Source: Scylla paramamosain
Taxonomy: Eukaryota > Arthropoda > Malacostraca > Decapoda > Portunidae
Length of the DNA: 64,000 bases
Direction of reading: 5' to 3'
Assembly: GCF_035594125.1 (NCBI RefSeq)
Contig: NC_087178.1
Coordinates: forward strand, 12,137,251 to 12,201,250
The position numbers and the translations under genes are program-made. Below, piece by piece: positions 1 to 14,920 of the stretch (position 1 is the first letter of the stretch; the number at the start of each line of letters is the position of its first letter). Below the pieces are notes generated by a model. That model made no database searches, was not told the DNA's origin, and saw only the letters and a program-made list of their open reading frames with translations.

Positions 1-1257
1 TTTCGGAAATGTTGATTTTTTTTTGTGCAAAAGACAAAAAAAAAAAAAAAAACGTACAATTTTTAATAGAGTGAAAAAATCTACAATTCACCCTAAGGAG
101 GAGTAACTGAAATATTACGAACTATACCACTAACACCACCACCACCACTACTACTATCACCACCACCACCACCACCAGCACACCTCACTCTCAACTTCTC
201 CCATTTTCACGAATTCCTCTCTTCTCTTCCCTCACTCCACCATCCTTCATCCTCTCTCCCTTACGTTCCATCCTTCCTTTCGCCGACATAATGCTTGCAA
301 CAGACGTCCCTCCTCTTCCTCCCCATTCTCCTCCAGTCCCCCCTCCTCTTCCTCCCCCTCCTCCTCCAGTCCCGTAGCATTAGCAGGGCCTTGTCTCCTC
401 TTATAAGCAGGGATGCTTAGTGGAACATGTCGAAATAGCGTTGCCTAGCCGCCGCCGAGTATAGGAGTGTATTGAGGGTGCATTATCTCGGTACAGTGGC
501 GGTGAGCGGGGAGATGGGTCGGTGAGTATGTTCAGGCGCAGATAGAGAAATGTGTTATTGGTCTGACGAATTGATTAATGAATAGGTATCTGGTTGAACA
601 GGTAGATTTACAGATAGATGGCTGGATGGGTAAATGGTTAAATAGATCGACTGGCTGATAAATAGATTGATATGTAGATGGACAGATGGATGGATAGATA
701 GATTGATAGATACATGAATAAATGAATAGGTATATAAGTAGATATAAATATATATAGATGGGTAGATAGACAGTTCAGTAAGTAGAAAATAGATTAAATA
801 AATAGACAGAAAGACAGATAGACAGGGATAATAGTACATAGGTGGGAAAATATGTTGATAAATCCCCGTTGATTGATAAGAAGGTGGTAGTATTAGATAG
901 GGAGAGATATACAGATAAAACATCGACGAATGGGTAGGTAAGTGAAGAAACACAGGATGGTTGAAGAGCAATATACATAAACAAATAAGAAGAAAGTGGA
1001 AGTGTAAGCGATGAATCAGATAAAGAGAGAAATTAGCTGTATATTGATGGACAGAACATATAGAAATGCAACTGTAAATCATGGTAAACAAACTAAGATA
1101 AATAAAGGTATGTACTATGTTAGAAGGAAATGACATTAGAGAGTCAGCCAGCACATCAGACATTCAGAAAGCAGGACAAAGACACATAGACACACTGACT
1201 GATGGGTGCATATGCCAAATGAAATAGTAAACAAACATTCATAAATAGAATCATTAC
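1..1257. other. gene-free low-complexity stretch
   Basis: No gene is visible. It holds an A-rich start, CAC/CTA triplet repeats at about 131-179, a pyrimidine-rich stretch to about 375, and degenerate GATA/GACA-type tetranucleotide repeats at about 590-800. The open frames here are repeat translations. Confidence 0.7.
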
Positions 1258-2113
1258 AAATAGAAGCCACAGAACGCCTGACTTCTGATCTTTCTAAAAT
1301 TTCTGATTGGGGCAGAGCAAACTTGGTATTGTTCAATGCCTCAAAAACTCAATTCCTCCATCTATCAACTCGACACAACCTTCCAGACAACTATCCACTC
1401 TTCTTCAATGACACTCAACTGTCCCCCTCTTCTACACTGAACATCCTCGGTCTGTCCTTTACTTATAATCTGAACTTGAAACTTCACATCTCATCCCTAT
1501 CTAAAACAGCTTCTATGAAGTTAGGTGTTCTGAGACGTCTCCGCCAGTTTTTCTCACCCCCCAGCTGCTAACTCTGTATAAGGGCCTTATCCGTCCATGT
1601 ATGGAGTATGCTTCACATGTCTGGGGGGGTTCCACTTATACTGCTCTTCTAGACAGGGTGGAATCAAAAGCTTTTCGTCTCATCAACTCCTCTCCTCTAA
1701 CTAACTGTCTTCAGCCTCTCTCTCACCGCCGCAATGTTGCATATCTATCTGTCTTCTACCGCTGTTTTCATCCTAACTGCTCTTCTGATCTTGCTAACTG
1801 CATGCCTCCCCTCCTTCCGCGGCCTCGCTGCACAAGACTTTCTTCTTTCTCTCATCCCTATTCTGTCCACCTCTCTAACGCAAGAGTTAACCAGTATTCT
1901 CAATCATTCATCCCTTTCTCTGGTAAACTCTGGAACTCCCTGCCTGCTTCTGTACTTCCACCTTCCTATGACTTGAATTCCTTCAAGACGGAGGTTTCAA
2001 GACACTTATCCACCAATTTTTGACCACTGTTTTGACCCTTTTATGGGACTGGCATTTCAGTGGGCATTTTTTTTTATTAGATTTTTGTTGCCCTTGGCCA
2101 GTGTCCTTCCTAC

Positions 2114-2143
<30 letters not shown>
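1258..2143 (+). mobile_element. 5'-truncated Jockey/BS-like non-LTR retrotransposon, 3' end with poly(A)
   Basis: The sequence encodes the C-terminal part of a non-LTR retrotransposon ORF2, downstream of the RT palm. It reads from about 1258 (ATERLTSDLSKISDWG), through the conserved region around LYKGLIRPCMEYASHVW, to the stop at about 2021-2023. The frame breaks in a C run near 1555-1562, so one copy of the protein is split over two frames. A short 3' UTR with a GCCCTTGGCCAGTGTCCTTC motif leads into a 29-base poly(A) at about 2115-2143. The upstream RT palm and endonuclease are absent, which is typical 5' truncation. A near-identical copy lies at 4921-5378. Assignment to Jockey/BS-type elements is from general protein resemblance; the clade is not certain. 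Confidence 0.8.
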
Positions 2144-2147
<4 letters not shown>

Positions 2148-2355
2148 CAGAAACTTTGAGGCAGACAGACTGAATTTCGCATAACGAAAATATTTGTATG
2201 TTCATGTTTGGTAACTTACACACGAGCAATGGATAAAAAAAAGAGAGATTTTACAAATAAACCTAGAGAAACAAAGGAAAGCAAAACATTATAAAACAAA
2301 AAAGACAAAAAAAAATGAACCCTCCTATCTGTGAATCACGTTCTAGACAGAGGCG

Positions 2356-2356
<1 letters not shown>

Positions 2357-2414
<58 letters not shown>
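2357..2414. repeat. (CA)n microsatellite
   Basis: Pure CA dinucleotide run of about 58 bp. Confidence 0.95.
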
Positions 2415-2416
<2 letters not shown>

Positions 2417-2540
2417 TCCTGTCGCCAAAAATACACACAATTCTCCTGTTACTCTATGAATTACGTTACTAGAAATGAAAAATGCATAAATGTTATGAAT
2501 TTTATATATTGTTGTGTGGATCACTGGAATTGAGTTTATA

Positions 2541-2693
<153 letters not shown>

Positions 2694-2809
2694 ATTTAAG
2701 GATTTAAGGATTTCTTGCAACACAATATACATGCATATATATCGTGCACACTTCTTCCACTTTCTTCTTTCTTTCATGCGACATTTGGAAAAAGCAAATG
2801 TTTAGATAG

Positions 2810-2932
<123 letters not shown>

Positions 2933-3227
2933 TAATAGACAAACGGACAGACAAACAGATACATTACAATACACAAAATTGCACATAAGCTGGGGACAGA
3001 GACTCCCAACCAATCACGCACCCACCCACACAAGACAGACAGAAGGTCAAAGATATACTGATATACGTACTGACATACATTCTTCATCTCTTCGGTCAAT
3101 ATGAAGACGCTACACGAACTTACATATTGTCCTGTGCGTCAGGACAGCCAGCAACATATTGCTGGCTGTTTGTTGCAGTTTTTGGATTCCCGAAGGCTGA
3201 CGAAGAGTTTTAAAAGTAGGAATGTAT

Positions 3228-3357
<130 letters not shown>

Positions 3358-3456
3358 AAATATAAAATCGGAGAAAATGGAAAAGAAAGTTTAAAGTAAA
3401 AAAGAATGAAAAAAAAAAGCTTCAAACGTATAGACAAATAAATGTATATACATGCT

Positions 3457-3459
<3 letters not shown>

Positions 3460-3521
<62 letters not shown>

Positions 3522-3531
3522 ACACACACAT
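3460..3531. repeat. (CA)n microsatellite
   Basis: CA run with one TA interruption, followed by A-rich sequence. Confidence 0.95.
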
Positions 3532-3861
3532 ATTGACAGTCATAGCACAGCACAAAAAAAGAAAAAAAAAAACAGAAAATAACAGAATGAAGAGAAAAAA
3601 AAAAAAAACATTGAAAGACATAAGCCGGAGTGAACAAGTGACATCAGGAAGAAAATGTAATGTAATATTAGTAGGTGCCTGAAGTTACTCGGAGAATGAC
3701 ATCATACTTAAAGAAAAGTGAGGAAAGAAAATAGCATGCTTTAACTGCGGTAATGAACAAGGAAAATATGAGGAAATAAAGCACTAAAGTGGGAAAAAGT
3801 GTAGCAGATTGAAAGGAAAAAAAAATATGAAATTAAGTGCTAAAAATGGGTGATACCTACT

Positions 3862-3986
<125 letters not shown>

Positions 3987-4422
3987 TGTCTTTCCTGTCA
4001 CCTCAGATAAAAATCTATATATTTTTTACATTTCATTGGCGCTGAAGAACACAGACAATGAAAAAGTAAATATGACGGTTCCTTCTTTCATATTTATTTG
4101 TTATGACATTTTATGAGACAAGACGGTATCCTTATGTTACATTGTTATTTTGTCTTTTTATTTATTTATTTATTCTCTGCTTATTACTTATATCTAATAC
4201 ATATACTTTTACTGTCCTTTGTTTTCTAACATTACTTTGTTATTTTATGCTGTTTCTTTATTGTATACATTGTTGCACGTGAGTATAAGAGTTTTTTTTT
4301 TTTTTTGTAAGAGGGAAAAAAGTAATTTCGGATTTTATCTGTGGAAAGAAAACGTGTGTGGGATTTTTCTGAGGAACGTTATTCGTGTGTTGAGAGAGGA
4401 GAGTTTTTAAAGTTCATTAAAT

Positions 4423-4423
<1 letters not shown>

Positions 4424-4483
<60 letters not shown>
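4424..4483. repeat. (CT)n microsatellite
   Basis: CT run of about 60 bp, followed at 4540-4620 by degenerate GATA repeats. Nothing else is recognisable between 3990 and 4920. Confidence 0.9.
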
Positions 4484-4485
<2 letters not shown>

Positions 4486-4920
4486 TTAGTTAACAGTGGA
4501 AGCTTGCACAGTTTAAGTGGATGAGAAGAGAAAAGAAAGATACAGATGGATGGATGGATAGATAGATAGGTAGATAGATAAAAGTTAGATAGACAGATAA
4601 GTAGAGAGATAGACAGATACATAGGACGTCATATTTGCCTTGATATCGCCGTGTAATAAGCCCCGAGGAATTCATTCTTCATAGAACGTTAATTGATTTA
4701 TAGGCGGAAGGCGAAGCAAGGCAGCACTTGTGAAAGGTAATGCAGGATAAGATAATGTGATATGACTGCCATTTAGCGTCCTTGTGTGTGAGGTCCACAA
4801 GGCCAGAGTGAAGGGGGAGTGCACATATCAACTTATTGTAACCTTCGTAACTCTACTGACTGGATTACATTCACGGGAGTTAGTCATTATTACATACGAG
4901 TACATACATGTTGCATACAT

Positions 4921-5378
4921 ATCGTCTCATCAACTCCTCTCCTCTAACTGACTGTCTTCAGCCTCTCTCTCACCGCCGCAATGTTGCATCTCTAGCTGTC
5001 TTCTACCGCTATTTTCATGCTAACTGCTCTTCTGATCTTGCTAACTGCATGCCTCCCCTCCTTCCGCGGCCTCGCTGCACAAGACTTTCTTCTTTCTCTC
5101 ATCCCTATTCTGTCCACCTCTCTAACGCAAGAGTTAACCAGTATTCTCAATCATTCATCCCTTTCTCTGGTAAACTCTGGAACTCCTTGCCTGCTTCTGT
5201 ATTTCCACCTTCCTATGACTTGAATTCCTTCAAGAGGAAGGTTTCAAGACACTTATCCACCAATTTTTGACCACTGCTTTGACCCTTTTAAGGGACTGGC
5301 ATTTCAGTGGGCATTTTTTTTTATTAGATTTTTGTTGCCCTTGGCCAGTATCCTTCCTACATAAAAAAAAAAAAAAAA
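4921..5378 (+). mobile_element. second, shorter 3' copy of the Jockey/BS-like retrotransposon
   Basis: From about 4921 the sequence matches 1677-2143 with only scattered substitutions. It encodes the last roughly 115 residues of the same protein (HRRNVASL to the terminal RHLSTNF) and the same 3' UTR, ending in poly(A) at about 5363-5378. The more severe 5' truncation shows that it inserted independently rather than by tandem duplication. It is non-functional. Confidence 0.85.
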
Positions 5379-5520
5379 GACAGTAAGAAAAGTATGCCTG
5401 TGCCGGCTTTTTTTTTTTTCCTTTTCCCTCTCTTTATTAACATTGGTGTTCTATTGGGGTAAAAAACGATCATGCACTGGTGCGAGAAAGGATGAAAAAT
5501 TAAAGAACAGGAAAGGACTG

Positions 5521-7490
<1,970 letters not shown>

Positions 7491-7493
7491 ACT

Positions 7494-7500
7494 ACACACA

Positions 7501-7580
<80 letters not shown>
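7494..7580. repeat. (CA)n microsatellite
   Basis: CA run with one early TA interruption. Confidence 0.95.
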
Positions 7581-7581
<1 letters not shown>

Positions 7582-7717
7582 TAACGAAGACTTGTGGCCG
7601 TCACCTCCTTCATGGCTCCTGGCTGTAGTAATCTGGTGCTGGGAGAATGCAGTGTGATCCATGGCGCCCCCACTTTATATTTTAAATGTGATCACTCCCG
7701 ACGCACCTCCGTTAAGG

Positions 7718-7949
<232 letters not shown>

Positions 7950-8340
7950 AACACAAAATAATCGCTACATCGAGAATATCCATCTAGTCATATTGAAATC
8001 AAGGTTCACACACAGTCTTAGAAAACTAATTGAAAAGGAAAAACAGAGAAGAGAGGGAGAAGGGAAAAAAATAATGATGGGCAGTGGTGATGGTGAATAA
8101 GAGGAAGAGAAGAAGAGAGAAAAAGAAACGAGAAAAGGAAGAAGAGAGATAATGAAGGATAAGGATCCTCAGGAAAGGTTCATTAGTCTGATTTTCATAG
8201 ACATTTGTAAAGATATGTGTGGCTATCCCACTGACACTGACGAGAAAATGTAAGTTTCCTCGCTAATTAGTACCAGTAATAGTAATACTACTTTGTACTA
8301 CTACTATAGTGTATCATCTAGTCAAGATGATGTTGTTGCT

Positions 8341-8368
8341 GCTGATGATGATGATGATAATTATTATA

Positions 8369-8421
<53 letters not shown>

Positions 8422-8464
8422 AAATAATAAAATAATAATAATAATAATAATAATAATGATAATA

Positions 8465-8528
<64 letters not shown>

Positions 8529-8545
8529 TATATAATAATAATAAT

Positions 8546-8596
<51 letters not shown>

Positions 8597-8631
8597 TAAT
8601 AATGATAATAATAGTAATAATAATAAAAAAC
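8341..8631. repeat. trinucleotide microsatellite cluster (GAT)n-(AAT)n-(CTA)n-(AAT)n
   Basis: Four adjoining trinucleotide tracts fill most of 8341-8631, ending about 190 bp upstream of the kinase start codon and just before two ATTGG motifs. Translations of this region are Met/Ile/Tyr homopolymers. Confidence 0.9.
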
Positions 8632-8659
8632 TGATAAAGGGAAAGGATGGATGAATGTG

Positions 8660-8695
8660 ATTGGCCAGATGGGGAGAACGGGCGCACCTGATTGG
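8660..8695 (-). promoter_or_regulatory. pair of inverted CCAAT boxes upstream of the kinase ORF
   Basis: ATTGG occurs at 8660-8664 (GATTGGCC) and at 8691-8695 (GATTGGCTGAG). The two are 31 bp apart and 125-160 bp upstream of the ATG at 8820. Paired inverted CCAAT boxes at this distance are a common promoter arrangement; that they work here is inference. Confidence 0.4.
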
Positions 8696-8781
8696 CTGAG
8701 TCCCTAGCAGAGGAGCTTGGAGGTGAGTAAGAGCTTGCCGAGCCATCATTTCATGTTAAATATTACCCCCTCCCACATGTC

Positions 8782-8805
8782 TGCCGTAGCTGCCTAGCTA
8801 CGGCA
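8782..8805. other. 10-bp perfect inverted repeat just 5' of the kinase ATG
   Basis: TGCCGTAGCT and AGCTACGGCA form a perfect 10-bp stem around a GCCT loop. The stem ends 14 bases before the start codon, so in RNA it would be a 5' UTR hairpin next to the initiation site. A regulatory role is speculation; the symmetry itself is plain in the sequence. Confidence 0.6.
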
Positions 8806-8819
8806 AGACTGACTGAATC

Positions 8820-10967
8820 ATGGGTTCCAGGAAGATTCTCAATAATAAGGAGAAGCAAATCACTGGCACAGATAATCCCAGCGCCTGCACAAGCATGGTA
8901 AAGCAGCGGACCCAGCAGCTTCCACCACAGGGCGACAAGACTCAATACAAGACCACGAAGAGTCCCTCTAAGACTGACATGGCGCCGCCACCGATCGGCC
9001 CAGCACGCGTGGCGTGGGCCCGACGGGAGGCCGCCAGGAAACACCGGAGGCGTGTGAAGGCAGGCGAGGAGCCCAGGAAACTGGCTCCTCCTCTGCAAGT
9101 GTGGATCGCTCCTCAGCAGGATATTAAGAATGAAGAGGCGAATTGTCCCGCTATGGAGGCGTCTCTTGGTCTAAAGGAGATAGAAGGTATCCGAAAAGAA
9201 ATTCCGTCTGTTACTACAGCACTTTATCCTACTAAAGAAGTAACGTCTGCTGTTGAAGAATTACCGTCCATTCCTGAAGAAGCAATTGTAAATGAAGTGA
9301 TCCCTTGCGTTAACAAGGAGGACTGTACTCCTAAAGAAGTGTCGTCCACTGGAGAAGTAATGCCTGTTTCTGAAGAAGAGATGCCCTCTCATGAAAAAGT
9401 AATGTCAAACCCTAAAGAAGACGACACACAGTTTTTGCGGCGACACGTCCCGTTTTTGACAGAGGAACAGCTGCACAGCCTGGGCCCTGGACGCCACCTG
9501 GGTGCTGGAGGCTACGGCTCCGTCAAGCAGCTGCGGTATGAGGGCACTGAGGCGGTCGTTAAAGAACTCCTGCGCGATGGCGACCCAGCGCCGTTGTTAA
9601 GAGAGGCCCGCGTTCTGGTGAATGTAAATGGTGCTGGTGGAGTGCCACGGTTGCTGGCAGTGTGCCAGACTTCACCAGCTTTGCTCCAGGAGTTCTTAGG
9701 GCAGACTTACGACTATTATTTAGACGAGTGCTCGGTTGAGCTATTCCTTAAATCACTTATTAGCATTTGTCAGCGAATGGAAGAAGTCCATGCCAAGGGA
9801 TACGTTCATAATGATATCAAGTACAATAACATCACGTTTACCGGCGCCGTCAGCGATCCTGATCTTCATATCATTGACTTTGGCTTGGCTTGTCACATCG
9901 GGGAAATTCTCTATAAGCGTCCATTCGACCTGACTGAAAGGCATGCGAAGGTTTCACGGAGGAAAGCCAAATACGCAATAACTGGGGATACCTTTGAAAA
10001 GTTTTTAGCATGCTTCGATGATAAAATCACTAATGAGGACCAAGGAAAGGAAAATAAGGAGGCCGACGACGACGAGGTAGAAAAATGTCCCTGGATGGCA
10101 CCCGAGGTGCTGGGAGGAAAGCCAGTGCTGCCATCTGGGGACGTGTACAGTTTTGGTTACTTATTGGAGTTTTTAATGAAATATTCAACACAGTCTTTCG
10201 TTGCGAGCCCTCTCAGGAGACTATCACATCTATGCACCGCCTGGGACGCCCACGCACGCCCCTCCCTCACCCAGGTGGTTCAAGGAATTGCAACACTGCT
10301 TCAACATTTGACTGTTACGCAACTCGCCGAAAAATTTGATATCGACGACGGCAACGAAGACGAAGAAAACAAGTCTGTCAATGATGAGGTGCCGTGTGTT
10401 GCCCAGAAAGAGTCTCTTGGTCTGGAAGAGAAAGATAATGTTCTCGAGGAAAAGCCTTCTGCCACTCCTCTTGAAGATGTAATGCATAGTCTTGAACAAG
10501 TAATACCTGCTCCAGTAGAAGTAATACCGAGCCCTGAGGAGAAAGATAATGTTTCCGAAGAAAAGCCTTCTGCCACTCCTCTTGAAGATGTAATGCATAG
10601 TCTTGAACAAGTAATACCTGCTCCAGAAAAAGAAATATCGAGGCCTGAGGAGAAAACTATCAAAGAAGAGGTTCCGCTTGTCAGTGAGGAGACACGTAAT
10701 TCTCTGGAAAAAGCAGATTGCGTACTGAAAAAGTCACTGTCTGGAACTGAAGGATTGTATGATAGTGAGGAGCCAATGCGTGTTATTGAAGAAGAAATAC
10801 AAGCGCCTGAAGAAGTAATGCTCGCCGGTGAAAGAGTAATGACAGTTGAAAGCTTTGAACTGGAGCACGGCTACGAAGTGCCGTGTGCTGCCCATGAGGC
10901 ACCTCTTGCTCTTACTCTTCTTCTGTTCTTCTATTGCCGAAGAGGTGCCGCCTGCCACACGCGTTGA
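8820..10967 (+). CDS. intronless atypical protein-kinase-like protein, 715 aa
   Basis: A single-exon ORF with a good start context (A at -3, G at +4). Residues 1-190 are charged, with degenerate EEV/KEV-P-E motifs. A kinase domain spans about 222-500: Gly-rich loop GAGGYG (228-233), VAIK-type Lys248, catalytic loop HNDIKYNN (330-337) with HRD changed to HND, DFG at Asp353, APE at 427-429, and the alpha-F Asp441 in GDVYSFG. The ATP-binding and catalytic Lys/Asp residues are therefore present. The activation segment is unusually long (about 74 residues from DFG to APE) and holds an acidic insert. The tail repeats a 37-residue unit twice (10425-10535 and 10536-10646). The final 20 or so residues (ending RRGAACHTR) look like a frame slip: another frame to 11034 continues the EEV-type motif and ends RNDNEDED. 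Substrate and pathway are unknown. The domain call is from motifs; I cannot name an ortholog. Confidence 0.75.
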   Translation: MGSRKILNNKEKQITGTDNPSACTSMVKQRTQQLPPQGDKTQYKTTKSPSKTDMAPPPIGPARVAWARREAARKHRRRVKAGEEPRKLAPPLQVWIAPQQDIKNEEANCPAMEASLGLKEIEGIRKEIPSVTTALYPTKEVTSAVEELPSIPEEAIVNEVIPCVNKEDCTPKEVSSTGEVMPVSEEEMPSHEKVMSNPKEDDTQFLRRHVPFLTEEQLHSLGPGRHLGAGGYGSVKQLRYEGTEAVVKELLRDGDPAPLLREARVLVNVNGAGGVPRLLAVCQTSPALLQEFLGQTYDYYLDECSVELFLKSLISICQRMEEVHAKGYVHNDIKYNNITFTGAVSDPDLHIIDFGLACHIGEILYKRPFDLTERHAKVSRRKAKYAITGDTFEKFLACFDDKITNEDQGKENKEADDDEVEKCPWMAPEVLGGKPVLPSGDVYSFGYLLEFLMKYSTQSFVASPLRRLSHLCTAWDAHARPSLTQVVQGIATLLQHLTVTQLAEKFDIDDGNEDEENKSVNDEVPCVAQKESLGLEEKDNVLEEKPSATPLEDVMHSLEQVIPAPVEVIPSPEEKDNVSEEKPSATPLEDVMHSLEQVIPAPEKEISRPEEKTIKEEVPLVSEETRNSLEKADCVLKKSLSGTEGLYDSEEPMRVIEEEIQAPEEVMLAGERVMTVESFELEHGYEVPCAAHEAPLALTLLLFFYCRRGAACHTR
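10425..10646 (+). repeat. in-ORF tandem duplication of 111 bp
   Basis: Two copies (10425-10535, 10536-10646) encode almost the same 37 residues, starting EEKDNV and containing EEKPSATPLEDVMHSLEQ. The unit length is a multiple of three, so the frame is kept. Near-identity of the first 90 bp implies recent duplication. Confidence 0.9.
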
Positions 10968-11493
10968 AGAGGTTTTCTTTTTTCTTGAAGAAGTAATACC
11001 TGCTCTGAGAAACGACAATGAAGACGAGGATTGAGGGAACACTGATGAAAACCGTGATAAAAGTGAGAAAAGTGTAAAAAAAAAAAAAAAAGTTGTCGCG
11101 AAATTATGTACGTATGAGTAAAAAAATCTTGTTGGAGGATAAAAAAAGTAAAAGAAAAGTTAAAAGGAAAACAAAAGAGAAAACATCTATTAGACTTCGT
11201 ATACGTGTGAAAAACGTATCTTGAAGAGGATAGAAAATAGTAAAGAAAAAGAAAATACGTAGTAAGATTATATACGTGAAAAAAGTGAGAAAAGAAATAT
11301 GGTGTTTCTAAATCACATAAATGTGTAAAAAAGAATAAAAAGAATAAAGCATAAAAAGAAAAGAAAAAAAAGAAAAAGAAAATAAATGAAAAATAAAAAG
11401 AGAAAGGAGATTAAAATATTTTGGAAAAGAATGATGTATATGTGAGAAAGACGTAACTTAAAAAAAAGGAAAAAAAAGTATTTAGCAAGATGA

Positions 11494-11554
<61 letters not shown>

Positions 11555-14234
11555 ACTAACTTCTTGAAAATAAAGAAAAAAGAAAAAAGAAAATAGTATG
11601 TAATGTAATAATGGATGTTTCTGTTAAAACCGTAACTTTTCAAGAGGATAAAATAAAACAAAGAAAAAAGAATAAAAGAAAATGAAATAAAGTAGTAAAT
11701 TTATTTATATACGTATGATGAAAAACTTTAAAAAGACAAAAAAAAAAAAAAAAGAAAGAAAAATATTGATAGTAAAATTATTGATGTATGCGTGAAAATC
11801 GTAACTTGGAAGGGATGAAAAAAAAAAGAAATGCAGTAAAATTACAGATGCGTATATGAAAAATTTGTCGTTTTTTTTTTTTTTCTTACATAAATTTGAG
11901 GCTTGCTTTTCATGCAGCAAGATCACTACCTTTGGGAGAAAGAGAAAATAAGGAGAGAGAAAAAAAAAAAAAAAGAATGTTGCAGTAAAATTTCTACGTA
12001 TAAGTGAAAAATGTTACTTCAAAAGCATTAAACAAGAAAAAAAAAACGGAAAATATGTAGTAAAATAATGGATGTATATATGGAAAAATACAAAGAAAAA
12101 AAACATATACAATAACTATGGATGTTTGTGTGGAAAACGTGACTCGTGCAAGAGGATAAAAGACAACAAAGGAAAAAAAAAAGAAAAGGAACACAATCAT
12201 CTCATAATGTAATAATGTACTCGTATATAAATGTCAATCCATAACATGTTCAAGAGGATGAAATAAAGAAAAGAAAAAAGAAAGAAAAAACTATGTTGTA
12301 GAAAAATTATGTGCATAGCATGTGTGAAAGAAAAAAATGATGATGATGAATATGAATAAGGAAACGAAAAAAAATAATAAAAATAAATAAAAATAATAAA
12401 AACGTAACTTATAAGATAAAAAAAAATAAAGAAAAAAAGAAAAAAATATGGATATTTGTGTGAAAAAGATTACTTGTGCAATAGGATAAAATGAAACAAA
12501 GAAAAGAACTAAAAAGAAAAAAAAGTAAAAAGTATAACTCCTTGAAGAGATTAAAAAGAAAAAAATCTACATTAAAACGTGAAAAAAATAAAAATAAAAT
12601 CTTTTAATACAATAATGTATATAAGTGTGAAATGGTAAGGTGTCCAAAATAAAGAAAAAGAAAGAAAAAAAAGAATAAAATATATGTTCTGGAAAAATAT
12701 GTATATAATATGTGTGCAAAAGGAAACTTAATGATAAAAGAATAAAGGAAAAAAATAATAAAAAATAAAGGAAAAAATATATAAGAGGATAAAAAAAAGA
12801 AAAAAGAATATATAGTGAAATTATAGAAATTTGCAAAAAAAGACAATTGTTGAAAAGGATGGCAAAAAAAAATGAAAATACAAAGAAAAGGAAAATACGA
12901 ACTATAATTATGGATGTTTGTGTGAAAAGAGCAACTCGTTCAAGACGATGAAATAAAAAAAAATAGATAAATAAATGTAGTAAATTATGTACGTGTGAAA
13001 ATCTTCACTTAAAAAGGAGAAAAAAAAATAACGAAGAAAAAGGAAAAAAAAAAAGATAATATAGATGTATGTGTGAAAAATTGAACTTTATAAAAAGGAT
13101 ACATGTTTTCTTATCCACAAGAATTCCAGTTTTGTTATTTATGCAGTAAGAACATTGTTTCATTTGAAGATGATAAAAAGACATGCAAAAAAAAAAAAAA
13201 TGAGGAAGAAAGAAAAGCAAAAAGATTGTTGTTGTACAAGAAGAAAAAGAAACAAAACAAGAAAATGTAGAAAATAATTGATGCATATGTGAAATAAAAA
13301 CTATGTTGGAGGATAAAAAAAAAATAAAAGACGCAAAAAAAAATAAAGGAAAAGAAAAGAAAACATCTTGAAAAAAAAATGTTTACAGGAGTGAAAAACG
13401 TAACTTATTCGATACGATGCAGTAAAGAAAAGAAAAAAAATATGTATACATCTGTGAAAGAAGAAACTTGAAAATTTGAAAAAAATAAAAGCAAAAATGA
13501 TAAAAAGGAAAAAAAGTGTATTAGTAGTAAAATTAAGTATACATATGTGAACAAAAAAAAATATCAAGAGAGTAAAAATAAAAAAGAGAAAGAAAAGACA
13601 TGCAGTAGAATTATGGTTGTACTACGTGTAAGTTGTTGAAGAGAACAGACTGTCTTTCTCCTACAAGTATTTGAGTTGTTTTTTCATGCAGTAAGATCAT
13701 TAATTTTGTTGCATTAAAAAAAAAAAAAGGAAAAAAGAAAAGTTCATATGCTACTTGCCTTGAAGAGAAAAAAAGAAAAAAAAGTATGTAGCAAGATTAT
13801 ACATATATTTGTGAAAAACGTAACTTGTTGAAAAAGAGCGAGAAAGAAAAATACAAGAGTAATAAATAAAACAGAAAATAAATAGAGGAAGAAATAAAAC
13901 AGATAAAATAAGAAAATAAGAATAAAAAATGTAATAAAATTATGTATATCCATATGTGAAAACCATAATTTGAAAAGGATAAAAAATAACAAAAAGGAAG
14001 AAAAGAAAGACATTATGGATGCATGAGTTAAATGTGATGAATTTCTTTTTACCAACAAAAATTTGAATGCTGTTATCCATGCAGCAAGAAAATAATTTTA
14101 TGAAAAAAAAAAGTAAAACAACAAAGCGAAAAAAAAAGAAAAAAAGAAAAAACGAATATGATGTAATACAAAAAAAATAAGAAAATATATAGTAAAGTAA
14201 TGAATGTAGATGTAAAAAAAAAATTGTAAGAAAC

Positions 14235-14422
<188 letters not shown>

Positions 14423-14479
14423 CACGCAATATAATTATGGATGTTCTGTGAGTGATAAACTAAACTTGGCGGCAGATAT

Positions 14480-14600
14480 GTCTGACAGTCGCCTTGAAGA
14501 GGTTCCCTTTGCTCTTGAAGAAGTAATGCCCGCTCCGAGAGACGCCACTGAAGAGAATTGAGGGAACAATGATGAAAACAGTCAAAGTACGTGAAAAAAA
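14480..14600 (+). pseudogene. isolated 3' end of a second kinase-type gene
   Basis: This segment aligns with 10955-11065. It encodes [17 protein letters not shown] and ends RDATEEN before TGA, then continues into the same 3' flank (GAGGGAACAATGATGAAAAC against GAGGGAACACTGATGAAAAC). The rest of the gene is absent. It preserves the EEV frame that the ORF at 8820-10967 appears to have lost at its end, so it is a remnant of a paralogous copy. The EEV motif is shared with the kinase tail; kinase identity is inferred from that alone. Confidence 0.75.
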
Positions 14601-14920
14601 AAAGATTAAAGAAAAAGAAAATCAAAATAATGTATATGTGTGAAAAAAAAAAATGTAATTTGTTGAATAAGATGGAACCCCCCAAAAATACAAAAGAAAA
14701 AAATGCTGCAGATTTATGAATATGTGTGGAAAATTTAATTTGTTTAAGAGCATAAAAGAATATAAAAATAAAAGGAAAACGATAAATAAGTTGTAAAAAA
14801 ATTACATATATCTGAGTGTGAAAAACGTAATTTGTTGAGAAGGATAAATTGTTCTTTTTACACACTATAATTTAGTTTTTTTTCCAAGCAATGATATTAT
14901 TATTTGTCGCAATGAAAAAA

